Positions 23,360 through 32,846 of a stretch of 39,225 bases of DNA are shown here, in pieces (position 1 is the first letter of the stretch; each line of letters starts with the position of its first letter). Source of the DNA: Mariprofundaceae bacterium (GTDB taxonomy: Bacteria; Pseudomonadota; Zetaproteobacteria; Mariprofundales; Mariprofundaceae); NCBI GenBank assembly GCA_030950825.1, contig JAUZQT010000163.1, positions 1-39,225 on the forward strand, given 5' to 3'. The notes beneath the pieces are model-generated. The model made no database searches, had not been told where the DNA came from, and saw nothing but the letters and a program-made list of their open reading frames with translations. Both the position numbers and the translations under genes were made by a program.

Positions 23360-24994
23360 CTAATCAATCAACGATGTATTTAATTCTTTGGGGGCACTAT
23401 AGCCCATCACTTCAAATAAGGTCGCGGCCAAATGAGACAGGCCTGGACTTGTGGATAAATCATCCCCCTCTTTTGTTTGACGAAGCTGATACGAAGCATC
23501 AAATGCTGGGTCAAATAAAATGCAAGGCACTGGATTAGTGGAATGTTTGGTGCAAGGCTCGCTATGCTCACCCTTGAATATCTTCATTTCTTCCGCATTT
23601 CCATGATCGGCGGTGATCAAGGCACAAGCGCCCACCTTTTCCAATGCCTCCACAATATGACCAATCGCACTATCCACCGCTTCAATGGCTGTAATCACTG
23701 GTGCAATCGACCCGCAGTGCCCGACCATGTCAGCATTGGCAAAGTTGATCAGACCAAAACCATAATCGCCCGATTCAATCAGTTCGACAGCCTTTTCAGC
23801 AATCTCGGGTGCCTTCATTTGCGGCGCATCAGCAAATGAAATGCCTCGATCGGATGGAATCAAGATATAGTCCTCCATCGTATCATCCAAGGGTTTGCGA
23901 TAACCACCATTAAAAAAGAAGGTCACATGCGGAAATTTCTGCGTTTCAGTTAGACGGAATTGTTTGATACCCATCTCCAGAATGCGTTTTCCAAACGGTG
24001 TTTCAACTTTGGTTGGTCCCATCAACTGTAATTTTGGAAGGTCGCGATCTTCATCATAGACCATCATGCCAGAAAATAGAATATCAGGTGCTTTGTGGTC
24101 GATCCCACCACGATCAAAGCCATCAAAATCAGCCACTTCAAAGGCTTCAGTTATTTCAATCGCACGGTCACCACGGAAATTCATCATCACCACAGCATCA
24201 CCATCTTGAATCATACCAACTGCTTTATCGGCTGCATCTACAATGACAAAACCAGGTAAATCTTGATCAATGATATCAGGTGTTTCACAACGGAGTGTCT
24301 TTACTGCTGCTTGCATGCTGGTAAATCGCAATTCACATATACCATGCACCATCGCATCCCAGCCTAGTTTTACTTTGCTCCAATCTTGATCCCTATCCAT
24401 GATGATTTGTTCACGCCCACCAGCCGAAGCAAAGATATAATCAAGACCTTGCGCATTCAAATCGGCAAAAACATCTTCCAATTGTGCGATGTAATGCTGC
24501 GCTGTTTGAATGCCCACATCGCGACCATCCAATAGAGCGTGTACGCGCAATTTTTTGACACCATTGGCTGCGGCATATTTGGAGACGGCGATAAAGTGAT
24601 CAATATGGGAATGAATATTTCCATCCGATAACAAGCCCAGTAAATGTACCGCACCACCTTCTTGACCTTGGTTTATCACTTGCGCCAGCGCATTTGATTG
24701 ATAAAAAGAGCCATCAGCCAACGCATTGTTGATGCGTGTCGGCCCCTGATCAAGAATCTGCCCAGCTCCCATGGTTAAGTGCCCAACTTCTGAGCCTCCC
24801 ATATCTTTATTTGATGGCAACCCCACATATTGGCCGTGCGTCATCAGCTGCGTATGGGCATAATTTTTCCATAAACGATCAAATACGGGTGTGTTTGCTT
24901 GTGCCACCGCATCTTCCACACCGCCTGTACCTATGCCCCAGCCATCCATGATGATTAACAGTGTTGATTTTCCCTTGCTAAAATGCTGAGTCAT
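23360..24994 (-). CDS. gpmI: 2,3-bisphosphoglycerate-independent phosphoglycerate mutase
   Basis: Interconverts 3- and 2-phosphoglycerate in glycolysis/gluconeogenesis using manganese. It is 544 residues, slightly longer than usual (about 510-515). The metal site begins IIMDGWG (Asp17). The phospho-serine is Ser68 in GGSEVGHLTMGAG. HALLDGRDV, MMNFRGDRAIEIT, NFANADMVGH and LITADHGNAEEM complete the alkaline-phosphatase-fold site. GGGAG lies upstream of the ATG. It is monocistronic between birA and the REP cluster. Confidence 0.96.
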   Translation of the reverse strand: MTQHFSKGKSTLLIIMDGWGIGTGGVEDAVAQANTPVFDRLWKNYAHTQLMTHGQYVGLPSNKDMGGSEVGHLTMGAGQILDQGPTRINNALADGSFYQSNALAQVINQGQEGGAVHLLGLLSDGNIHSHIDHFIAVSKYAAANGVKKLRVHALLDGRDVGIQTAQHYIAQLEDVFADLNAQGLDYIFASAGGREQIIMDRDQDWSKVKLGWDAMVHGICELRFTSMQAAVKTLRCETPDIIDQDLPGFVIVDAADKAVGMIQDGDAVVMMNFRGDRAIEITEAFEVADFDGFDRGGIDHKAPDILFSGMMVYDEDRDLPKLQLMGPTKVETPFGKRILEMGIKQFRLTETQKFPHVTFFFNGGYRKPLDDTMEDYILIPSDRGISFADAPQMKAPEIAEKAVELIESGDYGFGLINFANADMVGHCGSIAPVITAIEAVDSAIGHIVEALEKVGACALITADHGNAEEMKIFKGEHSEPCTKHSTNPVPCILFDPAFDASYQLRQTKEGDDLSTSPGLSHLAATLFEVMGYSAPKELNTSLID

Positions 24995-25146
24995 GCCGTC
25001 TATCTCCCATATTCAAAAATTTTTTTAGGAACTTTTAATCACCAAGTCTTGCACACTATATTGCGTCATAAATTACAATATGACCACGCTATCTATTCAT
25101 TGGCGGCACTGATGTCATTCAGAGTCTACGGTTTTGATCGCAGACT

Positions 25147-26112
25147 CTACAGCAATTCTAATTCTCCAGAAATAATGCGTTGCAGGCCATGCTGTGTAGC
25201 AAGCAACAAGGCGCCATCATCATCCAAGGCTTCGGCAAGCCCTTCGATATAGGTACTGCCGTGATGCACACGAACGTTTTGCCCTGATGCCGCATGAGCC
25301 TGCCACCATGCTTGTTGAATCGGGCTAAAGCCTTGCTCAAGATAGATTTGATACCATCTATCCATCGCATTCAACACCGCAGCAGCACATTGCAGGCGGG
25401 ATAGCGCGTATTTGCTATGACTTTGTAAGTCTGTAACCGTTTGTGCTATATCTTTTGGCCAGCCCTGATCAGGCAGTGTGAGATTGATGCCAATGCCAAC
25501 GACGACCGCATGAACCAAGCCTGGTTCAGCGCGCATTTCTGTCAGAATGCCCGATACTTTCGCGCCATGAATCAATAAATCATTGGGCCATTTGATGCGA
25601 ATATGATCACAATATTGGCATAACGCTTGCTGCAAAGCCACTGCCGTCAACAAAGATAATTGAGGTACTTTTTCAGGTGCTAATGGTGGGCGTAATACCA
25701 TGCTAAAAGCCAGCGCATTTTGAACGGTATGCCAAGTACGACCAAGTCGTCCGCGCCCTGCCGTTTGACAATCCGTAAAAATAACGGTGCCTTCAATGGC
25801 CCCTCCTTCAGCTTGGCGCATGGCTTCACGGTTGCTTGAATCAAGCGTCTCAAAATGTTGAATATTTTTACCAATACGAATGTTTTGATGACACTTGGCT
25901 TGCAATGTGCTGGCACTAAAGAAATCATTGCATAGCTGATATCCCAGCCCATTGTGTGCTTGAATATCTGCCCCCAGTTTACGCAAAATATCAATATGCT
26001 TCCAAATCGCCGCACGGGAAAGATTAAGCTCTTGTGCCAATAAATCGCCTGAAATTGGGTTTAAAGAGCCACTTAAACGACCAAGTATGTGCTGACGTGT
26101 TGTGCTTTTCAT
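25147..26112 (-). CDS. birA: Biotin-protein ligase / biotin repressor BirA
   Basis: Attaches biotin to the carboxylase carrier protein and, with its N-terminal winged helix-turn-helix (LAQELNLSRAAIWKHIDILRK), may repress biotin genes. It is 321 residues, the bifunctional length. The ligase signatures are GRGRLGR at 119-125 and KWPNDLL at 174-180, with a C-terminal SH3-like domain. It overlaps nadC by four bases (ATGA), so translation is coupled. The stop codon lies at the edge of an inverted repeat (AGAGTCT/AGACTCT) that might weakly terminate. Confidence 0.95.
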   Translation of the reverse strand: MKSTTRQHILGRLSGSLNPISGDLLAQELNLSRAAIWKHIDILRKLGADIQAHNGLGYQLCNDFFSASTLQAKCHQNIRIGKNIQHFETLDSSNREAMRQAEGGAIEGTVIFTDCQTAGRGRLGRTWHTVQNALAFSMVLRPPLAPEKVPQLSLLTAVALQQALCQYCDHIRIKWPNDLLIHGAKVSGILTEMRAEPGLVHAVVVGIGINLTLPDQGWPKDIAQTVTDLQSHSKYALSRLQCAAAVLNAMDRWYQIYLEQGFSPIQQAWWQAHAASGQNVRVHHGSTYIEGLAEALDDDGALLLATQHGLQRIISGELELL

Positions 26113-26966
26113 GCCTCGTCGTTGGCTGCATGATGAAGCTTTAATGCCTGCACCCGCATGGATAAATCCAAGCTGGGTGCGGAATGCGTTATCGCACCAA
26201 TAGCAATACGATTCACCCCCGTTGCGGCATAATCACGGGCATTCTGCAAAGTAATATTGCCCGATGCTTCGAGCAAAATAGAGGATGGTACAAGCGGACG
26301 CGCTTTGGCAACCTGCGCTGGTGACATATTATCCAGCAAAATAATATCAGGGCATAAGGCAACGGCTTCTTTTACTTGGGTGAAATTTTCACATTCCACT
26401 TCAACCCAAAGATCCTGATTCTTCTGAAAGCATGCTTGAATGGCTTCACTGATTGAACCACTGGCCTCAATATGATTTTCTTTGATCAACATACCACTTG
26501 CCAGATCCATGCGATGGTTTACACCACCACCATGGACAACGGCCTTTTTTTCCAAAAGCCGCAAGCCTGGTGTTGTTTTACGTGTATCAGCAATCGCACA
26601 ATCAGTGCCATGAACCGATGCAACAAAAGCATGGGTTGCTGTGGCAATGCCGGATAGGTGCTGCATAAAATTAAGCGCTGTACGTTCAGCGGCAAGCAAA
26701 CAACGCAGCCTGCCAGTAAGCTCGACAATCGTATCACCGCTTATAATCGTATCACCATCATTTTTCAACCATATCTGCTGAATGGTTTTATCCATCGTTT
26801 GGAAAACTTGTTGCGCAATGCTACAGCCCGATAATATACCATCGGCCTTGGCCACAATGCGAGCTGTACCGCGTTGAACCTCTAAGATAGTCGCTAAGGC
26901 AGTGTGATCTTCATAAGCCGCATCTTCGGCCAATGCAAGGTCAATTAATGTTTGAATATAAGACAT
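26109..26966 (-). CDS. nadC: Nicotinate-nucleotide pyrophosphorylase (carboxylating)
   Basis: Quinolinate phosphoribosyltransferase of NAD synthesis, 285 residues. Motifs: AERTALNFMQHLSGIAT, DTRKTTPGLRLLEKKAV, GGGVNHRMDLASGMLIKENHI, VEVECENFTQ, ILLDNMSP and LEASGNIT, all forming the active site at the barrel mouth. It is nine bases downstream of a membrane protein gene and overlaps birA. The same nadC-birA neighbourhood is common in bacteria. nadK lies elsewhere in the window. Confidence 0.96.
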   Translation of the reverse strand: MSYIQTLIDLALAEDAAYEDHTALATILEVQRGTARIVAKADGILSGCSIAQQVFQTMDKTIQQIWLKNDGDTIISGDTIVELTGRLRCLLAAERTALNFMQHLSGIATATHAFVASVHGTDCAIADTRKTTPGLRLLEKKAVVHGGGVNHRMDLASGMLIKENHIEASGSISEAIQACFQKNQDLWVEVECENFTQVKEAVALCPDIILLDNMSPAQVAKARPLVPSSILLEASGNITLQNARDYAATGVNRIAIGAITHSAPSLDLSMRVQALKLHHAANDEA

Positions 26967-26975
26967 GCGTCAAGA

Positions 26976-27662
26976 CTACAACAGCCAGAGTATCCAGCCC
27001 ATAGCCAGTATAGCGCATGGTAAATTCCAATAGCTCGGCAATAATGCGCGGCATAACGATGCCGCCATCCCTGCGATAAGCGTCGCAATCAATAGCTGTT
27101 GCCAATTGATACCATGATATAAATGCCCGCTCCAGCTACATAAAAAAGCACTGCTGATGATAAGCCCTATATGCCCCAGTAGTGTTTGTTTGGGGTGCTG
27201 AGGTAGCGCAAGAGAGATATAATGAAGGCGATCCAAGAGTGTTGCCAAAGGAAAAGCAAGGCAGACTGTTAACGCCAGCCCAAAACCAAACTCAGGAATG
27301 CTTTGGAAAATAATAACGGCAATCGTAAGTGCCAATATAAACGCCAAAATAGCCCATGGGGGGCGACGTTTCGTATCTTTGAATCCACCCCAAATAGTGT
27401 GCAGATACTGCCAAAACAGTTGTTTGAAAATATGGCTACATAATGCCATGATGCTTAAAATAGCCATTGGAAAATACAGCCATGCGGCTTGTGTATAAAC
27501 AGGCCATAGCAATACCCAGATAGCAAACAACGGCATACTGCTTTGCCAAATATGATTCGGTGCAACACCGCGCTTGGCAAGCATCAAAGATACCCACAGC
27601 AATTGAGCCAAGCCCAGTACAAACAGCATGCTTATCATGTGATCGACATTTATCTCAAACAT
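26976..27662 (-). CDS. Integral membrane protein of unknown function
   Basis: A 228-residue protein with about six to seven hydrophobic segments. Charged loops occur near RRPPW (about 100) and DRLHY. The C-terminal end is SGHLYHGINWQQLLIATL, AGMAASLCRALLPSYWNLPCAI. The topology loosely resembles CDP-alcohol or dolichol-kinase-like enzymes, but none of their key motifs is present. I cannot assign a function. It is nine bases before nadC, so probably the first gene of a membrane protein-nadC-birA operon. No clear ribosome-binding site; an in-frame ATG at residue 9 is an alternative start. Confidence 0.65.
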   Translation of the reverse strand: MFEINVDHMISMLFVLGLAQLLWVSLMLAKRGVAPNHIWQSSMPLFAIWVLLWPVYTQAAWLYFPMAILSIMALCSHIFKQLFWQYLHTIWGGFKDTKRRPPWAILAFILALTIAVIIFQSIPEFGFGLALTVCLAFPLATLLDRLHYISLALPQHPKQTLLGHIGLIISSAFLCSWSGHLYHGINWQQLLIATLIAGMAASLCRALLPSYWNLPCAILAMGWILWLL

Positions 27663-27776
27663 GTCTGCACGCTAGGAGGCAGTCAGGCTTAGCACAAGCA
27701 GCTGAGAATAAAATATGGATCGATTTATTTTGCAAAAAAAAAAGGGTGATCAGATAGAAAAATACGCCACGACATA

Positions 27777-27804
27777 AAAAAGCGGAGCCGAAGCCCCGCT
27801 TTTG
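27777..27804 (-). terminator. Terminator after pnp
   Basis: On the minus strand AAAAGCGGGGC-TTCG-GCTCCGCTTTTTT forms an 11-bp stem with one G-U pair, a UUCG-type tetraloop and a U-run. It lies about 65 bases past the pnp stop. Confidence 0.9.
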
Positions 27805-27808
27805 TATT

Positions 27809-27829
27809 TAGCCTGAATTATTCAGGTTA
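27809..27829. repeat. Short palindrome matching joined MITE ends
   Basis: Arms TAGCCTGAAT and ATTCAGGTTA pair with one G-T mismatch around a central T. Each arm matches the terminal sequence of the 167-bp element at 5824-5990. It lies between the pnp stop and its terminator. It may be a solo end, an excision scar, or a related site. Confidence 0.55.
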
Positions 27830-27867
27830 GATAGCGAAAAGAATGAACACAGTGATCTGTTAAATAG

Positions 27868-29964
27868 TTATGACTGTTCAATCAAAGCTTTCATGGACAA
27901 ACGAATCTTACCGCTACGATCCACTTCCAAGACTTTCACTTTCACAATCGCACCTTCTTCAAGTTCATCAGCAACTTTCTCAACACGTTTATGCGCAATT
28001 TGAGAGATATGCACCAAGCCGTCAGTATTGCCCATGATGCGAACAAATGCACCGAAATCCATAATCTTTACAACTTTCCCTTCATAAATCGCGCCGACTT
28101 CAACTTCAGCCACAAGATCTTCAATCATTTTCTTCGCAGCTTCACCAGCATCGCTGGTCACCGCAAAGATAGTGATGGTACCATCATCCGCAATATCAAC
28201 TTTAGCACCAGTTTCTTCAACAATACCGCGAATCACTTTACCACCAGCGCCAATGACTTCGCGAATTTTGTCCGTTTTGATTTTCATGCTAAACATACGC
28301 GGCGCATGATCGGCAACAGAGCCGCGTGCCTCAATCATACATTTCGCCATTTCGTCCAAAATATGCATACGGCCAGCATTGGATTGCGCCAAGGCTTCCT
28401 TCATGATTTCACGTGTCAGGCCACCAATTTTGATGTCCAACTGCAAGGTAGTAACACCATCAGCAGTACCCGCTACTTTAAAGTCCATATCACCAAGATG
28501 ATCTTCATCACCCAGAATATCAGACAATACCGCATAGCCATCGGATTCAAGAATCAGAACCATGGCAATACCAGCAACGGGAGATTTCACAGGCACACCT
28601 GCATCCATCAATGCCAAGGAAGTGCCACATACAGAGGCCATGGATGAAGAACCATTGGATTCGGTGATTTCGGACACCGCACGAATCGCATAGCCAAAAT
28701 CTTCCATGCTTGGCAAAATGCCTTCAACACCACGTTTAGCAAGCCTGCCATGACCAATCTCACGACGACCAGGAGGGCCGAAGCGACGGGCTTCACCCAC
28801 AGAGTACGGGGGGAAGTTGTAGTGCAGCATAAAGCGCTGCTTCGTGACACCTTCCAAGTTTTCAGTTGTTTGCATATCAGATTCGGTACCCAAAGTAATG
28901 GTCACCAAAGCCTGTGTTTCGCCGCGTGTAAACAGTGCGGAACCATGGGTGCGTGGTAATACGCCAACCTGACAATCAATGGCGCGCACATCCGTTGTTG
29001 CACGGCCATCAATACGCGGGTTGCCATCAATAATGGAGCGACGAACCACGCTCTTTTCTAGATTTTTCACGGCTGAAGTGACATCATTGCTGGAGAACGC
29101 ACCCTGATTTTCTTCTGTACCTGCAAATTGTTCTTGTGCCGCAGCACGGAGCGCTTCGATTTTTGCCGAACGCGCAGACTTATCAACTGTGCCATAAGCT
29201 TCACGAACATCCGCTTCAAAGGCAGTATTCACTGCGTCTTGAACATTCGCATTACCCGCCAACTCCACAACAAGCTTCTCTTTTCCTGCCTCTTTAACCA
29301 ATGCTTCAATGGCATCGATGACGGGTGCATAACCTTCCTGACCAAAGATAATAGCATCGATCATTTGCTCTTCAGAAAGCTCTTTGGCTTCAGATTCAAT
29401 CATCAATACCGCATCGCGTGTACCTGCGACCACCAAATCAAGTGCAGCGTTTTCCATTTGCGCATAAGTTGGATTCAATACGAATTCGCCATCAATCAAA
29501 GCAACGCGTGATGCCGCGATTGGCTCTGCAAATGGTATGTCAGAGATAGCCAATGCCGCAGATACGCCATTAATGGCAACAATATCAGGATTATTGTCTT
29601 CATCGGCAGAAATGACAGTCGCAATGACTTGTGTTTCGTGGAAGTAGCCTTTTGGAAACAATGGGCGAATTGGACGATCGATCAAACGTGATGTTAGTGT
29701 TTCTTTTTCAGATGGGCGACCTTCACGCTTTAGAAAACCACCCAAAAAGCGGCCAGCGGCATAGGTTTTTTCTTGATAGTGCACAGTCAAAGGCATGAAA
29801 TCCACGCCCTGCAATGGTGTTTTAGCGGCTGTTGCTGCCACATGAACAATCACATCACCATATTGTGCCATAATAGAGCCGCCGGCTTGTCGTGCAATAC
29901 GACCCGTTTCAAAACTCATTTCGCGATCAGCGACAGTCGCTTTGCTTGTTTTAATATTAAACAT
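27868..29964 (-). CDS. pnp: Polyribonucleotide nucleotidyltransferase (PNPase)
   Basis: Phosphorolytic 3'-5' exoribonuclease and degradosome component, 698 residues. Two RNase PH domains (about 10-145 and 310-540) carry RLIDRPIRPLFPKGY and LPRTHGSALFTRGETQALV, with the catalytic DHLGDMDFKVAGT and IGAGGKVIRGI for the KH domain near 560. A C-terminal S1 domain begins VGAIYEGKVVKIMDFGAFV near 620. Its order after rpsO on the same strand is the conserved rpsO-pnp pair, here separated by a terminator hairpin that may act as a partial stop or processing site. Confidence 0.97.
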   Translation of the reverse strand: MFNIKTSKATVADREMSFETGRIARQAGGSIMAQYGDVIVHVAATAAKTPLQGVDFMPLTVHYQEKTYAAGRFLGGFLKREGRPSEKETLTSRLIDRPIRPLFPKGYFHETQVIATVISADEDNNPDIVAINGVSAALAISDIPFAEPIAASRVALIDGEFVLNPTYAQMENAALDLVVAGTRDAVLMIESEAKELSEEQMIDAIIFGQEGYAPVIDAIEALVKEAGKEKLVVELAGNANVQDAVNTAFEADVREAYGTVDKSARSAKIEALRAAAQEQFAGTEENQGAFSSNDVTSAVKNLEKSVVRRSIIDGNPRIDGRATTDVRAIDCQVGVLPRTHGSALFTRGETQALVTITLGTESDMQTTENLEGVTKQRFMLHYNFPPYSVGEARRFGPPGRREIGHGRLAKRGVEGILPSMEDFGYAIRAVSEITESNGSSSMASVCGTSLALMDAGVPVKSPVAGIAMVLILESDGYAVLSDILGDEDHLGDMDFKVAGTADGVTTLQLDIKIGGLTREIMKEALAQSNAGRMHILDEMAKCMIEARGSVADHAPRMFSMKIKTDKIREVIGAGGKVIRGIVEETGAKVDIADDGTITIFAVTSDAGEAAKKMIEDLVAEVEVGAIYEGKVVKIMDFGAFVRIMGNTDGLVHISQIAHKRVEKVADELEEGAIVKVKVLEVDRSGKIRLSMKALIEQS

Positions 29965-30052
29965 TGTCTTCCTTTATCAATGGCATACAAGCTTTCTCAT
30001 ATGCTTATTTTTTTTAAACGCATGCTCATAACTGGGGAAAAGGAAATCGAAA

Positions 30053-30088
30053 GAAAAACGGCTCCTGCTTAATGAAAAACAGGAGCCG
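30053..30088 (-). terminator. Terminator or processing hairpin between rpsO and pnp
   Basis: A 9-bp perfect stem (30088-30080 with 30067-30059 on the minus strand) has a 12-base loop and a U5 tail. In enterobacteria an RNase III hairpin lies at this junction; here the tail suggests an intrinsic terminator that may be read through into pnp. Confidence 0.8.
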
Positions 30089-30107
30089 CTTTTAAACAAC
30101 TCAGTGC

Positions 30108-30377
30108 TTAGCGACGCAGGCCAAGCTTTTCAATCAATGCACGATACCGACCAAAATCTTTACCTTTTAGGTATTTCAGAAGATTACGGCGACGACCAAC
30201 CATTTTCAAAAGACCACGACGTGAATGGTGATCCTTATGGGTATCGTTAAAGTGACCACTTAAGCCATTGATACGTGCAGTGAGCAATGCCACCTGTACT
30301 TCAGGTGAGCCAGTGTCACCTTCTTTGATTGCAAATTCAGCAATGATGTCGTTTTTCTTTTCCACAGCTAGAGACAT
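30108..30377 (-). CDS. rpsO: 30S ribosomal protein S15
   Basis: An 89-residue S15 of standard length, containing GDTGSPEVQVALLTARI, LSGHFNDTHKDHHSRRGLLKMVGRRRNLLKYL and the C-terminal YRALIEKLGLRR. It is a primary binder of the 16S central domain. In many bacteria S15 represses its own translation through its leader. A good promoter lies at 30458-30486, about 75 bases of leader upstream. AAGGA lies just before the ATG. Confidence 0.97.
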   Translation of the reverse strand: MSLAVEKKNDIIAEFAIKEGDTGSPEVQVALLTARINGLSGHFNDTHKDHHSRRGLLKMVGRRRNLLKYLKGKDFGRYRALIEKLGLRR

Positions 30378-30457
30378 GATTATTCCTTGTTTTCATTTTA
30401 TTAACATTCAACCCAGATGAACATGCGGAACACATCGAACTCCAGAATTGAACGTGC

Positions 30458-30486
30458 ATTTTAACCAGGTCAATAGCACAAGTCAA
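30458..30486 (-). promoter_or_regulatory. rpsO promoter
   Basis: On the minus strand TTGACT (30486-30481), a 17-bp spacer and TAAAAT (30463-30458): near-consensus sigma70. The predicted transcript has a leader of about 75 bases before rpsO. Confidence 0.65.
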
Positions 30487-30558
30487 AAAGCATGGTAGAA
30501 TCAGTGGCTATTTGAATAGCTATAGGATATTTTTAGATATGCGTATAGTGACACTTTA

Positions 30559-31839
30559 TCAAACAATCATTCCAGCGCCAACTGTATTATTGGTAAAGCC
30601 ATCAATAATAATAAAGCTGCCTGTCACCCGATTGTCTGCATACGGATCACAACAGAGGGGTTGTTGTAACTTAAATGTGACTTGTCCAATTTCGTTCATC
30701 GCCAAAGCAGTCGCTTCTTCCCGTTCAAGTGAGTGAATGTCGCGTTTAAAGTTCACTTCAGACACCAGTGCCTTCACCTGCGTGGTGGTATGTTTGATGA
30801 TGTATTTCTTGCGATTTTCCAATGCCTCATCACCAATCCAGCATACATTGGCAGTCAATTGTTTCTCGCCTGTTGTCTGCTCGCCAGCATGAACCAACAT
30901 ATCACCGCGCGAAATATCAATGTTATCATTCAACGTAATCGTGATACTTTGAGGTGAAAAGGCCTCTTCCAAATTACCATCAAAGGCAACAATTTCTTTC
31001 ACTGTTGAAGTTTTTCCAGAAGGCATCACCACCAATGAATCTCCCACCTTCACGGTTCCTGATGCAATGGTACCCATAAAGCCGCGATAATCAGGCAAAT
31101 CAGCTGTTTGTGGGCGATTGACCAATTGCACAGGCATACGGAATGGCTTTTCATCCAGATCATCCAAAACGGACATGGATTCCAAGGTTTCAAGCAAGGT
31201 GTCACCCTTATACCAGTCCATCTTATCACCGCGAATGGTCACCATATCACCCGTTAGTGCGGACATGGGTGTGCAAATCAAGTCTTTAATACCTTGCTTG
31301 GCGCAATATTCCTGCATTTCTTTACGAATTTTTTCAAACGCTGCTTGATCATAGTCAACCAAATCCATTTTATTGATCGCAACGATCAAATGAGGAATAC
31401 CCAACAAACCCAAAATGTGGGTATGACGTTTGGTTTGTGGCAAGACACCATGACGTGCATCAATCAAAATAATTGCTGCATTGGCAGTCGATGAGCCTGT
31501 CACCATATTACGTGTGTATTGCTCATGGCCTGGGCAATCCGCCATAATAAATTTACGTTTGGGAGTGGCAAAATAGCGGTATGCCACATCGATGGTGATG
31601 CCCTGCTCGCGCTCAGCAGCGAGGCCATCGGTCAACATCGCCAAATCAATTTCAGCAGCAGAAGACACATGCGTTGTACCTTTTTTCTTGCGCACAGCCA
31701 TCAATTGATCTTCAAATGCGCCTTTGGTATCAACAAGCAAACGGCCAATCAAAGTAGACTTACCATCATCCACACTGCCCACCGTAACCAAACGCAATAA
31801 TTCGATTTCTTTTGTTAGTTCAAAGTTAAATTCAGTCAT
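30559..31839 (-). CDS. cysN: Sulfate adenylyltransferase GTPase subunit CysN
   Basis: GTPase that drives CysD-catalysed APS formation from sulfate and ATP. It is 426 residues from the ATG at 31839 (a TTG six bases upstream is less likely). EF-Tu-like G domain: GSVDDGKST at 21-29, DCPGHEQYTRNMVTG and NKMDLVDY. Domains II and III follow. There is no fused APS kinase (CysC), fitting the APS-reductase route encoded by the cysH upstream. It is the last gene of the operon. The 80-base gap to cysD holds a repeated GCTGAGGAC sequence. Confidence 0.95.
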   Translation of the reverse strand: MTEFNFELTKEIELLRLVTVGSVDDGKSTLIGRLLVDTKGAFEDQLMAVRKKKGTTHVSSAAEIDLAMLTDGLAAEREQGITIDVAYRYFATPKRKFIMADCPGHEQYTRNMVTGSSTANAAIILIDARHGVLPQTKRHTHILGLLGIPHLIVAINKMDLVDYDQAAFEKIRKEMQEYCAKQGIKDLICTPMSALTGDMVTIRGDKMDWYKGDTLLETLESMSVLDDLDEKPFRMPVQLVNRPQTADLPDYRGFMGTIASGTVKVGDSLVVMPSGKTSTVKEIVAFDGNLEEAFSPQSITITLNDNIDISRGDMLVHAGEQTTGEKQLTANVCWIGDEALENRKKYIIKHTTTQVKALVSEVNFKRDIHSLEREEATALAMNEIGQVTFKLQQPLCCDPYADNRVTGSFIIIDGFTNNTVGAGMIV

Positions 31840-31857
31840 TTGCAAACCCCATTTGCA

Positions 31858-31917
31858 CCGCTGAGGACGCTGAGGACGCTGAGAAAACTCTCTGCGACCT
31901 TTGCGAACTCTGTGGTT
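31858..31917. repeat. GCTGAGGAC tandem plus CTCTGCG-type intergenic repeat
   Basis: Three copies of a GCTGAGGAC-like unit (about 31860-31881) are followed by CTCTCTGCGACCTTTGCG and AACTCTGTGGTTAA. This low-complexity pattern is one I recognise as recurrent between bacterial genes; its function is unknown. It fills the cysD-cysN gap. Confidence 0.5.
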
Positions 31918-31925
31918 AAAAAATT

Positions 31926-32834
31926 TTAGAAATACCCTTCTTTTTTCTTATCTTCCATTGAGTTTGAGCCGTGATCAATGATTCGTGTTTCACGCTCGGA
32001 ACGACGCGCTGCGGCGGCTTCAATCACAATTTCATCCATATTCGTTGCATCCGAGCGCACCGCACCCGTACACGGACTACAGCCCAAGGTGCGGAAACGC
32101 GACATAATCATCTTCGGCGCTTCACCCTCAAGCAATTGATCCTTATTTTCTTCGTAATAAGGAATCAACATCTCACCACGCTCAATCATCGGACGTTCTT
32201 TGGCAAAATAAAGCGGCACAATGGGAATATTTTCATCGCGGATATACGACCAAATATCCATTTCTGTCCAATTTGAAATCGGGAATACACGTACCGATTC
32301 ACCATCATGAATACGACCATTATAAATGTTCCACAATTCAGGGCGTTGATTCTTTGGATCCCACTGACCAAATTCATCACGCATAGAAAACACACGTTCC
32401 TTGGCACGTGATTTTTCTTCATCACGTCGCGCCCCACCAAACGCCGCATCATAACCACCTTCTTCCAATGACTTCAGCAAAGCACCTGTTTTCAATGCAC
32501 CACAACAACGCGCCACACCAAACTCTTTTGGATTCATACCCTTGGCAATGGCATCTTCATTACGTTTCACAATCAAATCTGCACCAATCTCTTCGCAAAA
32601 CGCATCACGAAATTCATACATTTCTTTGAATTTAAACCCTGTATCCACATGCAGCAAAGAAAAAGGCAAGGGTGCAGGATAAAACGCCTTGCGCGCAAGA
32701 TGAACAAGCACGCTCGAATCCTTACCAACTGAATACAGCATCACAGGATTGCGAAATTCGGCCACAACTTCACGGATAATGTGAATGGATTCAGCCTCCA
32801 GTGCCTTCAGCTGTGTTAATTTATGTTTTGACAT
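31926..32834 (-). CDS. cysD: Sulfate adenylyltransferase subunit CysD
   Basis: Catalytic ATP-sulfurylase subunit (PAPS-reductase/PP-loop fold), 302 residues. The PP-loop is MLYSVGKDSSVLVHLARKAFYP. LLHVDTGFKFKEMYEFRD, RDEEKSRAKERVFS and RFRTLGCSPCTGAV follow. Two in-frame ATGs exist. AGGAG lies three bases from the first (32840) and nine from the second (32834), and homologues begin at the second. It is adjacent to cysH (12 bases). Confidence 0.95.
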   Translation of the reverse strand: MSKHKLTQLKALEAESIHIIREVVAEFRNPVMLYSVGKDSSVLVHLARKAFYPAPLPFSLLHVDTGFKFKEMYEFRDAFCEEIGADLIVKRNEDAIAKGMNPKEFGVARCCGALKTGALLKSLEEGGYDAAFGGARRDEEKSRAKERVFSMRDEFGQWDPKNQRPELWNIYNGRIHDGESVRVFPISNWTEMDIWSYIRDENIPIVPLYFAKERPMIERGEMLIPYYEENKDQLLEGEAPKMIMSRFRTLGCSPCTGAVRSDATNMDEIVIEAAAARRSERETRIIDHGSNSMEDKKKEGYF

Positions 32835-32846
32835 TTTCATAGACTC

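Noticed and set aside
25119..25149. Terminator after birA
   Set aside because: AGAGTCT/AGACTCT can pair over seven bases but there is no U-run and the loop is long.
27560..27757. Small + strand gene upstream of the membrane protein gene
   Set aside because: No homology-like features or proper ribosome site; the frame mostly overlaps the opposite gene's start.
27991..28647. 218-codon open frame on the + strand inside pnp
   Set aside because: It is antisense to a fully recognisable PNPase, without domain-like features or a ribosome site; its His/Asn/Phe-rich composition is typical of a reverse-frame artefact.
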